Source of the DNA: Thermoleophilia bacterium
GTDB lineage: Bacteria > Actinomycetota > Thermoleophilia > Gaiellales > SKUG01
DNA: 36,270 nucleotides
Direction: 5' to 3'
Assembly: GCA_025964405.1 (NCBI GenBank)
Contig: JAOPYW010000247.1
Coordinates: forward strand, 1-36,270
Shown in pieces: positions 6,373 to 13,512 of the stretch. The notes beneath the pieces are model-generated. The model did not search any database. It was not told the origin of the DNA and was given only the letters and a program-made list of their open reading frames with translations. Each line of letters opens with the position of its first letter. The stretch's first letter is position 1. Both the position numbers and the translations under genes were made by a program.

Positions 6373-6690
6373 ATGCAGCTGGTAGCCCCGACAACGTTCC
6401 CCTCCCCGTCTCCGTCGCCGTCCCCGGCGTCGCCGCGGCCCGTTCCAGGCGACATCGGCCACGGTTCCGTGCTCTGGTACAACGCGGAGAAGGGCTTCGG
6501 CTTCCTGTCACCCGATGACGGTGCGTCGCCCGTGTTCGCGCACTACTCCCAGGTGGAGGCGCCGAAGGGTGCGCAGCTCCACGAGGGCGACACGGTCTCC
6601 TGGACCTACGCGCTCGGAGCGAAGGGATTCGCCGCGACCCACATCAGCATCGAATCCGCGGCCACCGGGGCCGCCCTGCTCGACGCCTGA
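6373..6690 (+). CDS. Cold-shock-domain protein with Pro/Ser-rich N-terminal extension
   Basis: A 105-residue protein; the ATG at 6373 is preceded by AGGAG at a spacing of 7. Residues 1-33 are a Pro/Ser/Thr-rich extension (repeated S-P). A single cold-shock OB-fold follows: H-G-S-V-L-W-Y-N-A-E-K-G-F-G-F-L carries RNP1 (K-G-F-G-F-L, usual K-G-F-G-F-I), and V-F-A-H-Y-S is RNP2 (usual V-F-V-H-F/Y-S). The aromatic nucleic-acid-binding residues are kept. Typical Csp proteins have about 67 residues, so the extension and the Ala-rich tail are extra. Single-stranded nucleic-acid binding (RNA chaperone or antiterminator) is expected in the cytosol. It converges with the sugar-transferase gene, and a hairpin spans both stops. 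Confidence 0.88.
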   Translation: MQLVAPTTFPSPSPSPSPASPRPVPGDIGHGSVLWYNAEKGFGFLSPDDGASPVFAHYSQVEAPKGAQLHEGDTVSWTYALGAKGFAATHISIESAATGAALLDA

Positions 6691-6711
6691 CCGCCGTCAG
6701 TCGACGGCGGT
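6690..6711. terminator. Shared terminator overlapping two stop codons
   Basis: A perfect 9-base stem ACCGCCGTC/GACGGCGGT with an AGTC loop. The left arm begins on the last base of the cold-shock TGA (6688-6690); the minus-strand stop of the sugar transferase (6697-6699) lies inside the hairpin. The two genes are only six bases apart, so one structure appears to serve both. Confidence 0.75.
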
Positions 6712-7377
6712 GTCCTCGCGCGCGCGCTCGATGTTGTGCGTGTCGAGCACCGGATCGGGCTCACCGCGGCCGAACACGCCCACCGTCTGGAACACGAGCT
6801 TCACGTCGTTCCAGAGGTTCCACGTGTCGATGTAGTGCGCGTCCTGGCGGATCCGCTCGGGCCATTCGATCTCGTCGCGGCCGTGCACCTGTGAGTAGCC
6901 CGTGACCCCGGGCAACACCTCGAGCCGGCGCCGGTCGGCCGCCGAGTAGTGCACGCTCTGCTCCGGGATGTCAGGGCGAGGGCCGACCAGGCTCATCTGC
7001 CCGACCAGTACGTTGAAGAGCTGCGGCAGTTCGTCGAGGCTCGTGCGCCGGAAGAAGCGACCACTCCGCGTGATGCGCGGGTCGTCCTTCACCACGCCGT
7101 GCGGATCGTCGGTGACACCGAGTTCCTGTCCGACGCGCACGGCGTCGTTGACCATCGAACGGAACTTGAGCATCGGGAACTCGCGGCCGCCCTTGCCGGT
7201 GCGGCGCTGCACGAACAGCACGGGCCGCCCGGCGTCGATGAGCACCCAGGCCGCGAGCGCGAGCAGTACGGGCGACAACACCACGAGGAGCACCGCGGCC
7301 ACGACCCGGTCGCCGAGCCACTTGAGCACGCGCTGCGCGGGATGGCGCTGCACGCCTGATCGGTCGCTCGTCGCCAT
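6697..7377 (-). CDS. Phosphoglycosyl (sugar) transferase, WbaP/PglC-type
   Basis: A 226-residue bacterial sugar transferase that starts glycan assembly by moving a sugar-1-phosphate from a nucleotide sugar to undecaprenyl phosphate at the inner membrane. One N-terminal membrane helix (about 24-46) is followed by R-R-T-G-K-G-G-R-E-F-P-M-L-K-F-R-S-M, then D-P-R-I-T-R-S-G-R-F-F-R-R-T-S-L-D-E-L-P-Q-L-F-N-V-L with the catalytic D-E pair. S-L-V-G-P-R-P and L-P-G-V-T-G-Y-S-Q-V-H-G-R complete the family core. The single helix makes this the short (monotopic PglC-like) form rather than the multi-TM WbaP form. The ATG at 7377 lies four bases after the stop of the upstream GNAT-like gene, indicating one operon. 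Confidence 0.93.
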   Translation of the reverse strand: MATSDRSGVQRHPAQRVLKWLGDRVVAAVLLVVLSPVLLALAAWVLIDAGRPVLFVQRRTGKGGREFPMLKFRSMVNDAVRVGQELGVTDDPHGVVKDDPRITRSGRFFRRTSLDELPQLFNVLVGQMSLVGPRPDIPEQSVHYSAADRRRLEVLPGVTGYSQVHGRDEIEWPERIRQDAHYIDTWNLWNDVKLVFQTVGVFGRGEPDPVLDTHNIERAREDTAVD

Positions 7378-7381
7378 CGCC

Positions 7382-8437
7382 TCAGCGCCCCCGCCAGGGC
7401 GGGAAGAACCCAGCCGTCGAATCGCTTCCCGCAAGCGCACGGTACCGCTCCGCGTCATGCACGAGCTTGGCGATGTGGAACGGGTGCGGCTCGCTCGTCG
7501 GGTCGTAGCGGTGCTTGAACACGAACAGCGGCGACTCCGTGCCCGCACCAACGCCCCCACCGAGGTGGAACACCTCGAGCCCGCGCGACTGCGCCCACTC
7601 GGCCGCCGACAGGAAGCACCGGTTCGACGCGCCGATGTTGCGCGCCTCGGGGCCGGAGGCGCCGAGGTGGTAGTGCAGCGCCTGTGCATCGGCGAAACAC
7701 AGCAGCGACGCCACGAGTTCGCCGCCGAGCCGACCGTTGACGAGCACCAGCCCGAGCCCGGGCTCGGAGACCAACGACTGCCAGTAGGCGTCGTCGAAGA
7801 AGTAGAACGGGTCTGCCTGCTGTCGCTGCATGGTCAGGTCGTAGAGGCTGCGGAACTCCGCGAGGTCGGCCGGATGGGTGAGCACCTCGACCTCGAGCTC
7901 CGCACGCTCGGCCTTGCGCACCACGCGGCGATGGTGGCTGTGCATGTCAGCCATCAGGTCGCGGCCGGCCGCGACGTTCCAGGCGACCGTGGCTCCGAGC
8001 TCGATCACGTCGGCCGTCGGCGGCGCGAAGCGCGCATTCCCGAGCAGGGGGTGGAAGCGCAGGAAGGAGCTGACGACACCATTGGCGACGGCCCACGCAT
8101 CGAACGCAGCGGCGAACGCCGTCAGGTCGGGGCGGCCCTGCGCCACCGGCCCGCCGTAGCCGTACGCGCTCGAGGCATCCCAACCCGTGCCGTCGGGGAG
8201 CGGTCGCAGCAGGAGCGGCAGCGCCAGCTCCCCACCCTGGTCGCGCACGTGCAGCAGCACCGGCGTCGTGCCCGGCGCCTCGAGCGCGACCGACGCGCGG
8301 TGGTAGGCGATCCGCAGGTACGTGTCGTCGCGGCCGAGCCGCGTGACCAGGTCGTCCCACGCGTCGTGTGCGACGACGTGCACGACGCCCACGTCGACGA
8401 GGGGTGCGGCGGGAACTGTCTGCTCGGCGGGCGTCAT
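7382..8437 (-). CDS. FemAB/GNAT-like acyl- or aminoacyl-transferase
   Basis: A 351-residue protein from the ATG at 8437. The alternative ATG at 8512 would add an atypical Gly/Pro-rich leader running towards the divergent GT2 gene. The architecture is a tandem-GNAT of the FemAB / 'acetyltransferase 6' type. It has S-S-A-Y-G-Y-G-G-P-V in the first half, a central H-R-R-V-V-R-K-A-E-R-A positively charged helix, then L-Y-D-L-T-M-Q-R-Q-Q-A-D-P-F-Y-F-F-D-D-A-Y-W, and late G-A-S-N-R-C-F-L-S-A-A-E-W-A and L-G-G-G-V-G-A motifs. Such proteins modify peptidoglycan or exopolysaccharide sugars in the cytoplasm. Its operon with a phosphoglycosyl transferase favours a surface-polysaccharide role. Donor and acceptor are unknown. 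Confidence 0.8.
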   Translation of the reverse strand: MTPAEQTVPAAPLVDVGVVHVVAHDAWDDLVTRLGRDDTYLRIAYHRASVALEAPGTTPVLLHVRDQGGELALPLLLRPLPDGTGWDASSAYGYGGPVAQGRPDLTAFAAAFDAWAVANGVVSSFLRFHPLLGNARFAPPTADVIELGATVAWNVAAGRDLMADMHSHHRRVVRKAERAELEVEVLTHPADLAEFRSLYDLTMQRQQADPFYFFDDAYWQSLVSEPGLGLVLVNGRLGGELVASLLCFADAQALHYHLGASGPEARNIGASNRCFLSAAEWAQSRGLEVFHLGGGVGAGTESPLFVFKHRYDPTSEPHPFHIAKLVHDAERYRALAGSDSTAGFFPPWRGR

Positions 8438-8532
8438 CGCTGCAAGTCTACCGGCGCCGGTCGGTGGCCCGCCGGGGCCAAGCGCACGCGTGGGGTGCAC
8501 GCTGGCGCCCACGGAGCTGCGATGATGGGTGC

Positions 8533-9705
8533 ATGTTCGAAGGAAGTTCCATCGCCGTCGTGGTCCCCTGTTACAACGAGGAGACCCAGATCCGCACGGT
8601 CATCGAGACGATGCCGGCCTTCGTCGACCGCATCATCGTGGTCGACGACCGCTCGCCCGACTCGACCGCCGACGTCGTGCGTGACTGCATGCGTACGCAC
8701 CCCAATGTCGAGCTCCTCGTACACGAGGAGAACCGCGGCGTGGGCGCCGGCATCGCGACCGGCTACAAGCGCGCCCTCGAACTGGGCATGGACATCGCCG
8801 TCGTCATGGCCGGCGACGCGCAGATGCCGCCCGGCGAGCTGCCCGACATCATACGCCCCGTGAGCTCCGGCCAGGCCGACTACTCCAAGGCGAACCGCCT
8901 CGTCACGCAGGACGCATGGACCACCATCCCGCGCCAGCGCTTCCTCGGCAACGCCGTGCTCAGCCTCCTCACGAAGATCGCGTCGGGCTACTACCAGGTC
9001 GCCGACTCGCAGACCGGCTACACGGCGATCACCGCCGCGATGCTGCGGCGCCTCGACCTCGACGCGATGTACCCGCGCTACGGCTACCCCAACGACATGC
9101 TCGTGCGCCTCAACGTGCTGCGCGCGCGGGTCGTCGACGTGGCGAGCGTGCCGGTCTACGACGTCGGCGAGGTCTCCGGCATCAAGATCCACCGCGTGCT
9201 GTTCACGATGAGCTGGCTGCTCCTCAAGCGGTTCTTCTGGCGCCTCTGGAAGCTCTACGTCGTGCGCGACTTCCATCCGCTCATCATGTTCTACGCGCTC
9301 GGCATGGTCGCGCTCGTGCTCGGCACGCTGTCGAGCCTGGCGCTCGTCATCATCTCGATCGGGCCGCAGACGATCTCCGGGTCGACCGCCGTCGGTGCCT
9401 CGATCCTCCTGCAGAGCGGGCTGCTGCTCACGCTGTTCGGCATGCTCTTCGACTTCGAGCACAACCGCCCGCTCGTGAGCGAGAGCCGGCCCGTCGGCCT
9501 CGCCGCCGACGCGGTCACGCATGCGCCGATCGCGGCCAGCATCGAGTCGGCTCCCCTCGATCGTGACGGGGGCTCGCGCCCGAGCACCGCCACGACGTTC
9601 GGGCAGGAGCTCGGCACGGGCGGTTCGGGCAGTGTCGACGGCATCACCGGCGACGGCGGCATCGTCTCCGAGATGCGCGCGTTCGCCGCCGACCCGCGTG
9701 ACTGA
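8533..9705 (+). CDS. Family 2 glycosyltransferase with C-terminal membrane helices
   Basis: A 390-residue protein; the ATG at 8533 puts I-A-V-V-V-P-C-Y-N-E-E at residues 7-17, the normal GT2 start. Further GT-A landmarks are I-I-V-V-D-D-R-S-P-D, N-R-G-V-G-A-G-I-A-T-G-Y, M-A-G-D-A-Q-M (metal/nucleotide site), and a later S-Q-T-G-Y-T-A. It resembles dolichol/polyprenol-phosphate sugar transferases that make lipid-linked sugars on the cytosolic face. Two hydrophobic helices follow (about 254-282 and 295-318), then a cytosolic Ser/Gly-rich tail of about 70 residues with no recognisable motif. Divergent from the FemAB-like gene; its stop codon abuts that of the M23 peptidase gene. Confidence 0.92.
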   Translation: MFEGSSIAVVVPCYNEETQIRTVIETMPAFVDRIIVVDDRSPDSTADVVRDCMRTHPNVELLVHEENRGVGAGIATGYKRALELGMDIAVVMAGDAQMPPGELPDIIRPVSSGQADYSKANRLVTQDAWTTIPRQRFLGNAVLSLLTKIASGYYQVADSQTGYTAITAAMLRRLDLDAMYPRYGYPNDMLVRLNVLRARVVDVASVPVYDVGEVSGIKIHRVLFTMSWLLLKRFFWRLWKLYVVRDFHPLIMFYALGMVALVLGTLSSLALVIISIGPQTISGSTAVGASILLQSGLLLTLFGMLFDFEHNRPLVSESRPVGLAADAVTHAPIAASIESAPLDRDGGSRPSTATTFGQELGTGGSGSVDGITGDGGIVSEMRAFAADPRD

Positions 9706-10470
9706 CTAGACCTCGCCACCCCGCGCCATGAAGGCCTGCGGATCCTCGAGGTTCTTGGTGCGATCGTCACCACGGAACAGGCCGAAGTGGAGATGCGGCC
9801 CGGTCGCGAGACCGGTCGATCCGACCTTGCCGATGTGCTGGCCCTGGGTGACGACGTCGCCCACCTTGACGTCCTGCGCCGAGAGGTGCCCGTAGTAGGT
9901 CTGCAGGCCGTCGCCGTGGTCGACGATGATCCAGTTGCCACCGATGCTGTCGGAGCTGACCTGCTTGACCACGCCGCCTGCGGCCGCGTCGACCGACGTG
10001 CCTGCGGGCACGGCATAGTCGGTGCCGGTGTGCGGGATGCTGTTGCGGATCGCCGACACCTCGCCGAAGTGCGACGTGACCGTCGCGTTCTTCACGGGGA
10101 GCTGGAGCTTCTGCTTGCCCGGGTTCCCAGCCGGTGCGGCCGGTGCGGCAGGTGCAACGGGTGCGACAGGTGCGGTCGCGGCGGGCACCGGCGTGGCTGG
10201 CACGTTCGCGTCGGCCAGCGGCGCGCCGGAGGCGCCACCCGAAACGACGTTCGTCGTCGGCCCGGCAGGGCTCCCCAACGCTCCAGCACCCTGCAACGAC
10301 TGCACGACCGCAGCCAGCTGTTCGACGGCCGCAGTCAGGCCGGCGATGGCGCTCGCGAGATCGCCCGGGACGGGCGCCGGCACCTCGCCGCCGCCGGTCG
10401 TCGTCGGTGCCACGTCCGGTGTCGGGGCCGTCGGGAGTGTCGCGGTGTGGGATGTGACGCACATGCTCAT
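9706..10470 (-). CDS. M23 (LytM/lysostaphin-type) metallopeptidase without a signal peptide
   Basis: A 254-residue protein with a complete C-terminal M23 domain: H147-T-G-T-D151 (first zinc motif), Y-Y-G-H195-L, and G-P-H226-L-H228-F-G. Peptidoglycan endopeptidase activity is expected. The N-terminus is unusual. Residues 1-36 are Thr/Pro-rich with no hydrophobic core, so there is no Sec or Tat signal. Residues 38-60 form a regular L/A/V heptad-like helix (L-A-S-A-I-A-G-L-T-A-A-V), followed by P-T-T-N and an Ala/Pro linker. Residues 38-74 are clearly similar to residues 35-70 of the CHAP protein at 27403. The ATG at 10470 or 10464 can be used; neither has a good Shine-Dalgarno. The gene is convergent, with zero spacing, to the GT2 gene. 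Confidence 0.9.
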   Translation of the reverse strand: MSMCVTSHTATLPTAPTPDVAPTTTGGGEVPAPVPGDLASAIAGLTAAVEQLAAVVQSLQGAGALGSPAGPTTNVVSGGASGAPLADANVPATPVPAATAPVAPVAPAAPAAPAGNPGKQKLQLPVKNATVTSHFGEVSAIRNSIPHTGTDYAVPAGTSVDAAAGGVVKQVSSDSIGGNWIIVDHGDGLQTYYGHLSAQDVKVGDVVTQGQHIGKVGSTGLATGPHLHFGLFRGDDRTKNLEDPQAFMARGGEV

Positions 10471-10531
10471 GGCATCAGCATGCGCCCTGATGCGTCAATC
10501 GCGACTAGGAAGCTCTACCTAGGCTAAGCCC

Positions 10532-11977
10532 CTAGACGTCGGCCGGTTCGCTCGCGGCGCGGCGGGCATCGATGAGGCCGAGCCGCAGCACGAGGCCGAC
10601 CCAGGCGAGCCCGCACACCACTGCGACGAGCATCCGCGCACCGTCAGCCGCTACGAACAGGGGCGGAATCGCCACTCCGAGACCGAGTGCGACGCCCCGC
10701 GCCGCCCGGCCGACCTCGACCCGCGCGCCGTGCCTGCGGGTCGCGTGCCACTGCAGTGCGAGCAGCACGACGATGCTCACTGCCAGCACCGCCCAGGCGA
10801 CGTCGCGCTCCGGGTGGCCCACCGACTCGCGCGCCGCGATCCACGCCGCGCACGCGGTCGCCGCCACACCCGCCCCGCCGATCGCCAGCGCGCCGCGCAC
10901 ACGACCGATGGCGACGTCGACCGCAAGCAGCCCCGACACCACGGTGATCACGGCCGTCGCGAGCGCGAGCGGCGCGACGACGAGGTCGTCGATGCGGTAC
11001 GCGTGCCCGAACACGACGCGCGCAGCCGCGTCGCCCGCAGCGACGAGGATGCAGGTCGGACCCGCCAGCAGCACCAGGGTGTCGGTCAGCGTGCGACGGA
11101 TCGCCTGCGCTCGAGCCGCAGCGCCGCGTGCGGCGACGATGGCCGGCACCATGGCGATGCTCGTCGCCTGCAGCAGGAAGAACGGCACGTGCGCCAGCGT
11201 TCCGTACGCCACGTACACGCCCACCGGATGTGACGCGCCGCCGAGCACGCCCGACATCGCGAAGACGTCGACCACGAAGAACCCCGTCACCGCCACCGAG
11301 GCGAGGGCCACCGGCACGACGTGCGCGAGCATGCGACGACGCACCGGCGCCACCGGCACCGCGGCCGCAGGGTGGCGTGCGAGCAGGGGAGCCGACGCGA
11401 CGAGCGGCGCGAGCACGTAGCCCACGATCGCCCCGTCGATGCCCCAGGCCGCCGCTCCACCCACGGTCAGCACGAGGCGCGCGACCGCGTAGGCCGCCTG
11501 CGTGAGCGACTGCCGCGCGTAGTCGCGCACGCCGGTCGGCCAGGCCAACAGCACCGCGTTGACGCCGAACGACAGCGCGCCGAGGGAGCCGATCGCGAAC
11601 TGCACCGCGAGGTCACCTGACCCGAACCACCGGGAGGCGAAGGGCGACGCGGCGACGCCGAGCACGGCGAGGCCGATCGCGAGACGCATGCCGAGCCCGG
11701 CCCCGGCGCGCCATGCGGTCGCGGTGTCGACATCGCTCCCCGCCATCTCGCGCGCCGTGCTCGTGGCGATGCCCTTGACCAGGAGCGCGGTCAGGATGGT
11801 GATCCAGGAGAGCACGACCCCGTATCCGCCGAAGTCGTCGGGGTCGAGCATGCGGGCGAGGATCGTGGTCGATCCGTACCCGAGCACCACGTAGAGGCCG
11901 TTGGCGAGGGCGAGCAGGAGCACCCCGCGGCCGAAGCCGCTCGTGGTGTCCTCGCGATGTGGCTCAGTGACTGACAT
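10532..11977 (-). CDS. MOP-superfamily flippase (Wzx/oligosaccharide flippase type)
   Basis: A 481-residue integral membrane protein with about 12-14 hydrophobic helices. The N-terminal segment, F-G-R-G-V-L-L-L-A-L-A-N-G-L-Y-V-V-L-G-Y, then T-I-L-A-R-M-L-D-P-D-D-F-G-G-Y-G, matches the polysaccharide-biosynthesis flippase family, where an A-R-x-L-x-P-x-x-F-G-x-Y motif is standard. It probably moves a lipid-linked glycan unit across the membrane. It belongs functionally with the phosphoglycosyl transferase, GT2 and FemAB-like genes nearby, although the M23 gene separates it from them. The ATG at 11977 has no strong ribosome site. The 61-base gap to the M23 gene holds only a CCTAGG-containing dyad-like stretch. 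Confidence 0.87.
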   Translation of the reverse strand: MSVTEPHREDTTSGFGRGVLLLALANGLYVVLGYGSTTILARMLDPDDFGGYGVVLSWITILTALLVKGIATSTAREMAGSDVDTATAWRAGAGLGMRLAIGLAVLGVAASPFASRWFGSGDLAVQFAIGSLGALSFGVNAVLLAWPTGVRDYARQSLTQAAYAVARLVLTVGGAAAWGIDGAIVGYVLAPLVASAPLLARHPAAAVPVAPVRRRMLAHVVPVALASVAVTGFFVVDVFAMSGVLGGASHPVGVYVAYGTLAHVPFFLLQATSIAMVPAIVAARGAAARAQAIRRTLTDTLVLLAGPTCILVAAGDAAARVVFGHAYRIDDLVVAPLALATAVITVVSGLLAVDVAIGRVRGALAIGGAGVAATACAAWIAARESVGHPERDVAWAVLAVSIVVLLALQWHATRRHGARVEVGRAARGVALGLGVAIPPLFVAADGARMLVAVVCGLAWVGLVLRLGLIDARRAASEPADV

Positions 11978-12026
11978 GTCGTCAGGCGCAGCCTACGCTG
12001 CTCGCGCGATGGAGGCTCGCTGGTGG

Positions 12027-12710
12027 TTACTCGCTCGCGAGGCGCTTGCGCGTCGCGGCGGCGACGTCGGCGAGCGTGCTGCCCTCCGCATCGAGGCGCG
12101 AGATGAGGGAGCGGATGTCTGCTTCCTCGCTCGCGTCCACGACACCGTCGTCGTCGATCGAACCGCGGAGCGAGCCAGCCTCGCCGGCGACGCGGCGGAA
12201 CGTCTCCTGCGCATGCTGGATGCCGGCGTTCTCCGCCTTCGGGAACGCGACGTGGTGACCGGCGAGGCCCGCTTCACCCGGTACCCAGGCGCCGTTGGTC
12301 GGGTAGGCGCCGTGATGCATGTCGCTCGCGTAGAGCTCGACGTCGCGAAGGGCAGCCTGGAGGATGTCGACGCGCGACGCGTCGGGGTGGGCTGCGTCGA
12401 TCTTCTTCGCACGCAGCGCCTCGTGGCCGTAGTCGTTGACCTTGACCGTCGTGCCGGCCTTCGCGTCGAGCACGCCCAGGGCCACGGTGAGCGCGTGGCT
12501 CGAGGCGCCGGCGACGGCGCGGAGCGAGGGCCCGTAGTAGATGTCGTAGATATCGCCACCGGCATCGGCGATGCGAACCGACTCGAGCTTGCCGCGCTCG
12601 GAGTCGTCGGCCGACGTGCCCAGGATGAGCACGGCGTTCGTGCGAACCTGGCGTCCTTCCGCCGAGAGCGACTTGGGCTGCGGTGCGCTGGATCCAATGC
12701 TGTTCGACAT
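12027..12710 (-). CDS. Hypothetical protein with EF-hand-like loop
   Basis: A 227-residue protein from the ATG at 12710 (M-S-N-S-I-G-S-S), which has a G-run and GGA just upstream; the ORF could extend 12 codons further without support. No signal peptide or TM helix is seen. The centre is a mixed alpha/beta sequence (T-N-A-V-L-I-L-G-T-S-A-D-D-S, I-Y-D-I-Y-Y-G-P-S) of no family I know. At residues 184-195 is S-I-D-D-D-G-V-V-D-A-S-E, which fits the EF-hand loop at positions 3, 5, 6, 8, 9 and 12 but has Ser instead of Asp at position 1. Calcium binding is possible but unproven. The N-S-I-G start resembles N-S-V-G in two other signal-less proteins here. Confidence 0.75.
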   Translation of the reverse strand: MSNSIGSSAPQPKSLSAEGRQVRTNAVLILGTSADDSERGKLESVRIADAGGDIYDIYYGPSLRAVAGASSHALTVALGVLDAKAGTTVKVNDYGHEALRAKKIDAAHPDASRVDILQAALRDVELYASDMHHGAYPTNGAWVPGEAGLAGHHVAFPKAENAGIQHAQETFRRVAGEAGSLRGSIDDDGVVDASEEADIRSLISRLDAEGSTLADVAAATRKRLASE

Positions 12711-12766
12711 GCGTTCCCCCCGGATGCTGTGGCCCCCACGACCCACTGCCTGATCGTCGAGGACCG

Positions 12767-12779
12767 AACGAAATTCGTT
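12767..12779. promoter_or_regulatory. Perfect palindrome upstream of the EF-hand-like gene
   Basis: AACGAA-A-TTCGTT is a perfect 6+1+6 palindrome 57 bases upstream of the start codon at 12710 and downstream of the phosphatase terminator. It is relatively AT-rich for this genome. Its position suits an operator or promoter-proximal site; no regulator is identified. Confidence 0.4.
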
Positions 12780-12804
12780 GCACCATCACGCAGCCAAACC
12801 AACG

Positions 12805-12836
12805 ACGAGGGGCGCGCCGGATGGCACGCCCCTCGT
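12805..12836 (-). terminator. Terminator after the histidine phosphatase
   Basis: A perfect 10-base inverted repeat, ACGAGGGGCG (12805-12814) and CGCCCCTCGT (12827-12836), with a 12-base loop. On the minus strand it is followed by CGTTGGTTTGG. It lies 23 bases past the phosphatase stop, which supports termination there. Confidence 0.7.
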
Positions 12837-12858
12837 ATCCATCAGGTCGCCCGGTCGA

Positions 12859-13512
12859 TCAGGTCGAGCTGCGCGCGAGGTCGGCGTCGCTGCGGACGTC
12901 GCCCTCGAGCTTCGAGGCGAACGTGACGACGCCGTCGGTCACCTCGAACACGAGCGAGCCGCCGGTCGAGATCGGGAACGACCAGTCGGTCGTGATCTGG
13001 CCCGCGGTCCCGAGCACGGCGAGCCGGAGCATGACGCCGTGCGACACGGCGGCGACGGTCTCGCCCGGATGGCGCTCGCCGATGGTCTTGAGGGCGCGCA
13101 CGACGCGGTCCTCGGCAGCGATGAGCGACTCACCGCCGGGGCAGTGGGCACCCCGCGGGTCGGTCTTGTACGCCTTCCACGCGGCGGGGTCGACGGCTTC
13201 CGACTCCTCGTTCGTCAGGCCTTCCCAGCGGCCGTAGTCGAGGTTGACGAGGTCGTCGAGCGGCACGACGTCGTCGAGCTTGGAGCCCGTCGCGATGGCG
13301 GTGCCGACCTCGAAGGCGCGGCCGAGCGGGCTGGAGTAGACGATGGAGATGCCCTCGCTCGCGAGCTTGAGGCCGGCGGCGATGGCCTGCTTGCGGCCGG
13401 TGCGGTTGAGCGGCACGTCGCGACGTCCGCGGAAGCGGATCGGGGTGGTGTTGAGCAGGGTCTGGCCGTGGCGCACCAGGTGGATCGTGGTCGTCTGGCT
13501 GGAAGCCGACAT
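12859..13512 (-). CDS. Histidine phosphatase (phosphoglycerate-mutase-like) family protein
   Basis: A 217-residue single-domain enzyme. The ATG at 13512 has AAGGAG at a spacing of about 8. Catalytic L-V-R-H-G-Q-T (R14, H15) lies at the N-terminus. S-S-P-L-G-R-A-F-E and L-D-Y-G-R-W-E-G-L follow, then P-G-G-E-S and the second catalytic histidine in A-V-S-H-G-V-M-L-R. All four phosphate-pocket elements are present, so it is likely an active phosphatase or mutase; broad-specificity or cobalamin/phosphosugar phosphatases share this pattern, so the substrate is open. Divergent from the antiporter gene. A shared 103-base gap contains the only clearly AT-rich stretch of the area. Confidence 0.9.
   Translation of the reverse strand: MSASSQTTTIHLVRHGQTLLNTTPIRFRGRRDVPLNRTGRKQAIAAGLKLASEGISIVYSSPLGRAFEVGTAIATGSKLDDVVPLDDLVNLDYGRWEGLTNEESEAVDPAAWKAYKTDPRGAHCPGGESLIAAEDRVVRALKTIGERHPGETVAAVSHGVMLRLAVLGTAGQITTDWSFPISTGGSLVFEVTDGVVTFASKLEGDVRSDADLARSST

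Noticed and set aside
6968..8863. A 631-codon plus-strand open frame
   Set aside because: It is antisense to the sugar transferase and FemAB-like genes and out of frame with GT2; no start signal.
10471..10531. CCTAGG-containing stretch as a transposon end or attachment site
   Set aside because: There are no direct repeats, integrase or tRNA beside it, and the symmetry is short and imperfect.
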